This document shows positions 59,135-64,000 of a DNA stretch of 64,000 nucleotides, one piece after another; position 1 is the first letter of the stretch, and the number at the start of each line of letters is the position of its first letter. The notes beneath the pieces are model-generated. The model was not told the DNA's origin and searched no databases. It saw only the letters and a list, made by a program, of their open reading frames with translations. The translations under genes and the position numbers were made by a program. This stretch comes from Purpureocillium takamizusanense (lineage: Eukaryota > Ascomycota > Sordariomycetes > Hypocreales > Ophiocordycipitaceae). The DNA lies in contig NC_063069.1 of assembly GCF_022605165.1 (NCBI RefSeq), positions 5,456,001-5,520,000 on the forward strand. Direction: 5' to 3'.

Positions 59135-60760
59135 TCACTCGGAAGCGATTGCTTTTTCGGCGTACCGCCAGTACCGCTGCGCCGACTGCCGCCTGAGAGC
59201 CTTGCCTTTCCATATCATGAGCAAAAAGGTGCTAGTGCATACAAGCGATAGAAACCCGGCCACGATGAAACAATTTTGCAGCCCCATGTTTGTGTACCAC
59301 GGAGTGATGCCGTACGACATGGCAAAGCCCAGCGTGTTTCGGATGATGATGACCGATGTGGTCGAGTCGCCGCTCATGTCCTTGAAGCAGTCGACATTGT
59401 ATGAAAGGGCAACGGAGCCGCCCGTGACGAGACTGACGGTCAAGATGCCGAGGCCGACGGCCAATCCGGCCCAGTGGACGTTATGTCGCGCACCAACACC
59501 CCAAACGATGAGGCCGATGCACGACAGAAAGGACGATAGTGCAAGGGGCCACAGTCTCTGCTCCGGCTCACGCACACCTTTGTTGCGTCGAGCAAGTACC
59601 AATGTCAGACGGTCTGCGATGACGCCCGACCAGAGGCTTCCTACAACAGCCCCGACGAGGGGTCCCAGGTAAATAAGGCCTACGCGGCTGGTAGACCAGT
59701 TATAGGGCGCCGCGCTGAGGATGGGGCTCGTGGTTGCGTTGAGGACTTGGTACCATGCGAGATTGATGCCGTATATGAAGCCCGCCCAGGCCACATTGGG
59801 AAACTGCACGATGATTGGTAGTGGAAGGATCATGGACAGGAACATTTGTCGCTTAGAAGGGCGGCCCGGCATACGGCGCAAGGGTTTGAGCTTCTGACTG
59901 TAGTGACGAGGAGGCGTATGCGGTGTTGAAGCAACGGTGGCAGCTTCAGTCGAGCCGCCAGTCTTCGTCTTCTCAGAGTGGTTGGTGCTGGATGTCCACG
60001 CCGACTTATCGTCTGGCTGTCGTGGTTCCTCTTCCAGCCCCTCGAGCGTCTGACGGAAGAACATGGTCTCCTCCATGAAGAAGAAAAGGATGACGAAAGC
60101 GACGGCGGCGATGATGGCGCCAAAGTGCATGGTCCAGCGCCAGCCAAATGCCTCGGCGAAGAACCCAGCCACGAGGGGGGCGACAAAGTTGGAACCAAAG
60201 AGGAACACGACGTAGACGCTCATCCATGACCCACGCTCATGGGCGAAGAAAACGTCCGGGATGCTCACCTCGGGCAGCGCCTCGATGGGTGAGGCGAAGA
60301 GTCCGAGCAGAACACGATGGGCATACCACTCGCCGGCCGATCTCGAGTACGCAGTCCAAACCATCAGCGGCACCGTGGCGAGCAGCGAGCACAGGTAGAC
60401 GCCGCGGCGCCCGTACGTCAGAGCCACGGGTTGCGTTAGCAAGCACCCCCAGCCGAGGAAGAGGAACATGACGCCGGTGCCCTGGACGAGGTGGGCGGTC
60501 GAGATGCCCGTGTCGCGCGTGATGTCGGCGAGGACAGAGTACTGCAGCGTCGTGGGCACGCCGACGCCGAGCGTGTAGACAAGGACCATGGCGAGGGAGA
60601 GCATCTTGCGGCCGCGGCTCCAGTTCAGAGGGTCTTCGGGGTCGGCACTCGGGCGCGGCACGAGCTCAATGGCGCCGTCGCCGGACGAGGAACCGCCCGC
60701 CGGGTCGACGAGGTGGACAGTGCCCGGGACGGCCTCGGGGTGCCGTTCCGCTGGACCCAT
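59135..60760 (-). CDS. Major facilitator superfamily transporter
   Basis: Intronless, 541 residues from ATG 60,758-60,760. A hydrophilic N-terminus of about 50 residues ends in DPEDPLNWSRGRK, the usual entry to helix 1 in fungal drug:H+ antiporter-type MFS proteins. Twelve membrane segments can be placed. The loop between helices 2 and 3 carries TYGRRGVYL, a variant of the MFS GxLaDrxGrk motif, and a central cytoplasmic loop of about 75 residues (rich in Ser, Thr and charged residues) separates the two halves. Plasma-membrane export or uptake of a small molecule is expected, but the substrate is unknown. It lies between the P450 and the amidase, in the same orientation as the P450 and divergent from the amidase. 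Confidence 0.88.
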   Translation of the reverse strand: MGPAERHPEAVPGTVHLVDPAGGSSSGDGAIELVPRPSADPEDPLNWSRGRKMLSLAMVLVYTLGVGVPTTLQYSVLADITRDTGISTAHLVQGTGVMFLFLGWGCLLTQPVALTYGRRGVYLCSLLATVPLMVWTAYSRSAGEWYAHRVLLGLFASPIEALPEVSIPDVFFAHERGSWMSVYVVFLFGSNFVAPLVAGFFAEAFGWRWTMHFGAIIAAVAFVILFFFMEETMFFRQTLEGLEEEPRQPDDKSAWTSSTNHSEKTKTGGSTEAATVASTPHTPPRHYSQKLKPLRRMPGRPSKRQMFLSMILPLPIIVQFPNVAWAGFIYGINLAWYQVLNATTSPILSAAPYNWSTSRVGLIYLGPLVGAVVGSLWSGVIADRLTLVLARRNKGVREPEQRLWPLALSSFLSCIGLIVWGVGARHNVHWAGLAVGLGILTVSLVTGGSVALSYNVDCFKDMSGDSTTSVIIIRNTLGFAMSYGITPWYTNMGLQNCFIVAGFLSLVCTSTFLLMIWKGKALRRQSAQRYWRYAEKAIASE

Positions 60761-62060
60761 GATGGCACCTGTTTCGGAGACGGTACTGACAGAGTAATGC
60801 AGAAGAGGATTGGCGGAAAGTTGCTTATTGAACTCGTTGAGTCCTGGGAGGTGACGGCGAGGGGCGCCGGCCTCGTCAGTTTAAGAAGCCCTTCTGCGTG
60901 TTGCAGCCATCAGTGTCTCAGCGCGGTGTCGCCAACCACGAAGCCACCGTCTCTGGGAGACGACGTCCGTCCGACTCCTCACCTGGCATCATTGACCCCT
61001 GTTCGCCCCAGCTCCCCATGATCCGTACGCCCGGGACCATGGCTTGAGGAGCCGCGGTCTTGGCTTGATGAGGAAAGCAATCAGCTGGTGGGTGCGGATG
61101 CCATGACCCGGGAGCCGCGCATGGCTGAGCCATCTTATCCACTTCACGCGAGCTTCGACCTGTCCGCCTATCACGGTCAACGGGCGTCCATGCGACGGAA
61201 GGGCGCCGCCTATCACGGCCGGAATGTCGGAATGCCTCGGTGGAGCAGAACGCGGGGATGGGGTTGCGGAGGAGCGGCCCCTGTCCCTGAGGTCAGACGT
61301 GTGGATTCTGGGGACAGAGAGGAGGGCCAAGGCTTAATTAGACGCGATACGGGATGGGTGGATGTGTCGTTTGAGTCGTGGGGTTGTGGCGCGGCAAGGT
61401 CCGCGATAGGATGACGATTCCTGGGGTCCCAAAGCCACCATCGTTACCGACAAAGCCTGCCGACGCCAGCGTTTGTCCAGAGTATCTGGGATTACCCGTT
61501 TTCCCGCTCTTGCAGAACCGGCTGCCCTTACGCGCGGTTATTTTCTTATTCCATCTCATGCCCAGGCCCGCTACCTTGACGTCGGGCTGTTGATACGCCA
61601 CGTCGGTCCGCGCAGTGCTTGGGGCCCAGACGAGCACTGGTTGCAACATCAATGATGACGGCAGGATGCTATGCCCAATCCACGCGCAGTTGAGGGGATG
61701 GAGGTTTCATACATGCCATTGCCGATTGGCGAGCGCTCGAGTTGGGGGGGCCGCGCGGAAGCGGGGTCGTTTCCGGTTCAACTGATGAGTTGCACTGATC
61801 TTGGTAGAGAGGTCTTCATGGAGGTTCCATGCCAAGTGGCTCCGAGTCCACGCACGCATGGGCTCCCCGCACAGCGAGGGTAGTTCAGACGTGGAGCACT
61901 TCGTACAGAAGCGATATAATAAGGCTTGGGGTCAGTCTGGGCCTTGTCAATGTCGCGAGAGTCTCCCGCAACCCGCCCAACAGTCTCTCTCGCAGCAACG
62001 TATACTGTACATGAGGTCCATCTCATTTATGCAGCCAAGATACCGTCACCATCAGCAGTC
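60761..62060. other. 1.3-kb divergent promoter region
   Basis: Shared upstream region of the MFS gene (-) and amidase (+). GC-rich, with only shadow frames. A TATAATAA sequence at 61,915-61,922 lies about 140 bp before the amidase ATG and could be its TATA element. No RNA gene or repeat recognised. Confidence 0.45.
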
Positions 62061-63731
62061 ATGTCCAGCATTGTTGCCGTTGTCAGCCCAACGGCATTAA
62101 TTCCTGGGCCGCCCGAGTATGAGGCCCGGCGCAGAGCAATCCTCGAAGAGTTCGGCGCCAAGGTCCCCGAGACACTGCGTCTGCCCCAAGGGCTGATCGC
62201 CAACCCTCCCAAAAATGTCACCGCTATCCCCCGAGAATGCGGCATCCTGTCGCCAGAGGAGATTGAGATTACGGAGACGTATGACGCCACGGCTCTGGCG
62301 TCGGCCATTGCCTCGAGGAAGCTGACCGCCGTCGCCGTCGCCACGGCCTTTGCCAAGCGTGCCATCATCGCGCACCAACTCACCTGCTGCCTGACAGACT
62401 GGTTCATGGATGAGGCCGTGGAGCGGGCCAGGTCTCTTGATGAGCATCTCGCATCAACGGGCAAGACTGTCGGCCCACTTCACGGCGTGCCCATCAGTCT
62501 CAAGGAGCACATGCCGGTCGCCGGCCACTTCTCAAGCACTGGTTTCCTCGACACTCGTGTGCTGAACGATGAGGACGCGCACATGATAAGCATTTTGCGT
62601 GCTGCCGGGGCCGTCTTTTATTGCAAGACGAACCAGCCGCAAGCCATCATGCATCTGGAGAGCACATCCTTCTTCGGTCGCGTCCTCAACCCCTACAACA
62701 TCGGCCTCTCGGCCGGCGGCTCGACCGGTGGTGAGGCGGCGCTCGTGGCCATGAGGGGATCCGTGCTCGGCGTGGGCACCGACATTGGCGGCAGCGTGCG
62801 CGGTCCTGCGGGCTTCTGCGGCATCTACGGCTTCAAGCCCACGTCGTATACGCTGCCTATGAAGGATTTCCTTGCCGGCGGCTTCCCAGCGGAACTCAAC
62901 GTAATTTGCTCGACGGGGCCCATGTGCAATTCGCTGCGGGACATGGACCTCTTTATGCGCGTCGTACTGGCTGCGAAGCCCTACTTGACAGACCCCAGGC
63001 TGATCCCGATTCCGTGGGTGGGACTTCAGTCGCCCGCGAGATCGGGCCCTATCAAGATTGGCATCCTGATGAATGACGGTGTCATCACGCCCCAGCCACC
63101 CGTGATCCGGGCCCTGAAGTGGGCTCAAGAGAAGCTTGAAGCGTCCGGTTCCTTCACCGTCAAGCCGTTCGTACCATACCGCACCGCAGAAGCCATCAAG
63201 AACGTGCGACAGGCGTATTGGCCGGATGGCGGCGCGGAAGTCCGCAAGCATCTCGCGCATACGGGCGAGCCCATTCAGCCACTGACCGAGTGGGTTCTCA
63301 AGGAGGCCGCAGGCAAGGACGTGGGATCGTTGGGGGTCCACGACATACGCATGGCGCGAGACAAGTTCCGGTGCGACTTTGCGGAGCACTGGCAGACACA
63401 GGACGTTGACGTGGTGTTGTGCCCCGTCTTTGTCGGGCCAGCTTGCGAGCACGAGACGTCCTGGTACTGGAACTACACGGCGTTTTGGAACTACGTCGAC
63501 TACCCCGGCGCGGTCTTCCCGACGACGATCAAGGCGGGCAAGAAGGGCAGCGAGGCATATGCTCCAGATGCGGTGTCGCCTCTGAGTGATGAGGACAAGC
63601 ATGTACGGCAGTTGTGGGACAAAGGTGACTTTGAGGACGCGCCCATCGACTTGCAGGTAGTGGCTCGCAAGTACCACGACAATGATCTTTTTGCGGCATT
63701 AGCAGCGATGCAGCCGGTGTTGGGGATATGA
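62061..63731 (+). CDS. Amidase-signature hydrolase (acetamidase type)
   Basis: Intronless, 556 residues from ATG 62,061. The frame stays open upstream to 61,926 without an ATG. The Ser-cisSer-Lys triad is complete: K148 in HGVPISLKEHMPV, cis-Ser S221 in SAGGSTGGE, and nucleophile S245 in GVGTDIGGSVRGP, with the usual 24-residue spacing between the serines. FCGIYGFKPTSYTLP follows as in fungal acetamidases. These cytosolic enzymes hydrolyse amides to acid and ammonia and serve nitrogen or carbon nutrition, though some detoxify or act in specialised pathways. Divergent from the MFS transporter. With the CYP504-like P450 nearby, an aryl-acetamide substrate is conceivable but unproven. Confidence 0.88.
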   Translation: MSSIVAVVSPTALIPGPPEYEARRRAILEEFGAKVPETLRLPQGLIANPPKNVTAIPRECGILSPEEIEITETYDATALASAIASRKLTAVAVATAFAKRAIIAHQLTCCLTDWFMDEAVERARSLDEHLASTGKTVGPLHGVPISLKEHMPVAGHFSSTGFLDTRVLNDEDAHMISILRAAGAVFYCKTNQPQAIMHLESTSFFGRVLNPYNIGLSAGGSTGGEAALVAMRGSVLGVGTDIGGSVRGPAGFCGIYGFKPTSYTLPMKDFLAGGFPAELNVICSTGPMCNSLRDMDLFMRVVLAAKPYLTDPRLIPIPWVGLQSPARSGPIKIGILMNDGVITPQPPVIRALKWAQEKLEASGSFTVKPFVPYRTAEAIKNVRQAYWPDGGAEVRKHLAHTGEPIQPLTEWVLKEAAGKDVGSLGVHDIRMARDKFRCDFAEHWQTQDVDVVLCPVFVGPACEHETSWYWNYTAFWNYVDYPGAVFPTTIKAGKKGSEAYAPDAVSPLSDEDKHVRQLWDKGDFEDAPIDLQVVARKYHDNDLFAALAAMQPVLGI

Positions 63732-63914
63732 AGCGATGAGGCGACGATGTTCAGGCTCATGCTAATGTATATCGAACGAGGTTATGGGACGAGGTAAATT
63801 GAACAATTACTTCTTTAGAGATGGTATCCTGGTAGCAAAGGCGAACGCAATTTTGTTATCGTCCTTGCCAGCGCCAACAGCTCCCCACGTAGTGCCTACG
63901 TCTTCGATCGATGG

Positions 63915-64000
63915 CTATTTGGTTGAGACGTGGACAATGACCTTGCCCGCGGCCGATCCCGTGGCAAGCCTCCGAAACGCCTTTTTCGCGTCCTCAAACG
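63915..64000 (-). CDS. Zinc-type alcohol dehydrogenase/enoyl reductase, C-terminal fragment (runs off the window)
   Basis: The minus-strand frame ending with TAG at 63,915-63,917 reads FEDAKKAFRRLATGSAAGKVIVHVSTK. This is the typical C-terminus of medium-chain zinc-binding dehydrogenases and quinone or enoyl reductases, where a helix with A-x-x-A-F-R precedes GKVxV. Only 28 codons are in the window, so subfamily and integrity cannot be judged. It is convergent with the amidase, 183 bp between the stops. Confidence 0.6.
   Translation of the reverse strand, partial: FEDAKKAFRRLATGSAAGKVIVHVSTK

Noticed and set aside
62532..63677. 381-codon minus-strand frame
   Set aside because: Antisense shadow of the amidase, which has its full catalytic triad on the plus strand.

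Overview
The window comes from a filamentous ascomycete, probably a Sordariomycete (Hypocreales is my guess, not proven). Genes carry short 53-73 nt GT-AG introns. The protein families are typical of moulds: P450s, a Zn2Cys6 regulator, a LysM protein, and secreted SurE-like and TAP-like hydrolases. The most visible property is a split genome. GC-rich gene islands alternate with extremely AT-rich blocks (about 5.46-6.47 kb and 8.44-34.96 kb) that have almost lost CpA/TpG, which is the signature of repeat-induced point mutation (RIP).

Layout. 0-5.2 kb: an intact CYP65-like P450 (+) and a TAP-like secreted hydrolase (-) broken by two in-frame stops. 5.5-8.4 kb: a RIP-degraded block, then one intact kinase-like gene on a small island. 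8.4-35 kb: nested Ty3/gypsy LTR retrotransposons. The youngest (27,121-34,769) is a complete chromovirus with 198-bp LTRs, an AGGAG target-site duplication, a polypurine tract, and gag zinc-knuckle, RT, RNase H, integrase and chromodomain relics. It also has a long antisense reading frame between pol and the 3' LTR. An older element with ~385-bp LTRs lies at 12.3-22.1 kb, with a third copy of its LTR at 25.1 kb. 35-44 kb: a tubby-like protein, an aminoglycoside-phosphotransferase-family pseudogene, a SurE-like secreted protein whose acidic metal site is lost, a DUF7703-type membrane protein and a short F-box gene. 44-48.9 kb: a SnoaL-like protein convergent with a Zn2Cys6 regulator, a hydroxylaminobenzene-mutase-like membrane protein and a broken hypothetical. 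49-55 kb: a gene-poor graveyard with relics, including a fungal transcription-factor pseudogene. 55.4-64 kb: a two-LysM secreted protein, a CYP504-like P450, an MFS transporter, an amidase and the 3' end of a zinc-type dehydrogenase at the edge.

Function. The right end (CYP504-like P450, MFS transporter, amidase, dehydrogenase) could form a small catabolic group: an amidase can release an aryl acid and CYP504 enzymes hydroxylate phenylacetates. This is inference from families and adjacency only. The left and middle show RIP silencing transposons, with RIP-type stop codons also in single-copy-looking genes beside the AT-rich blocks.
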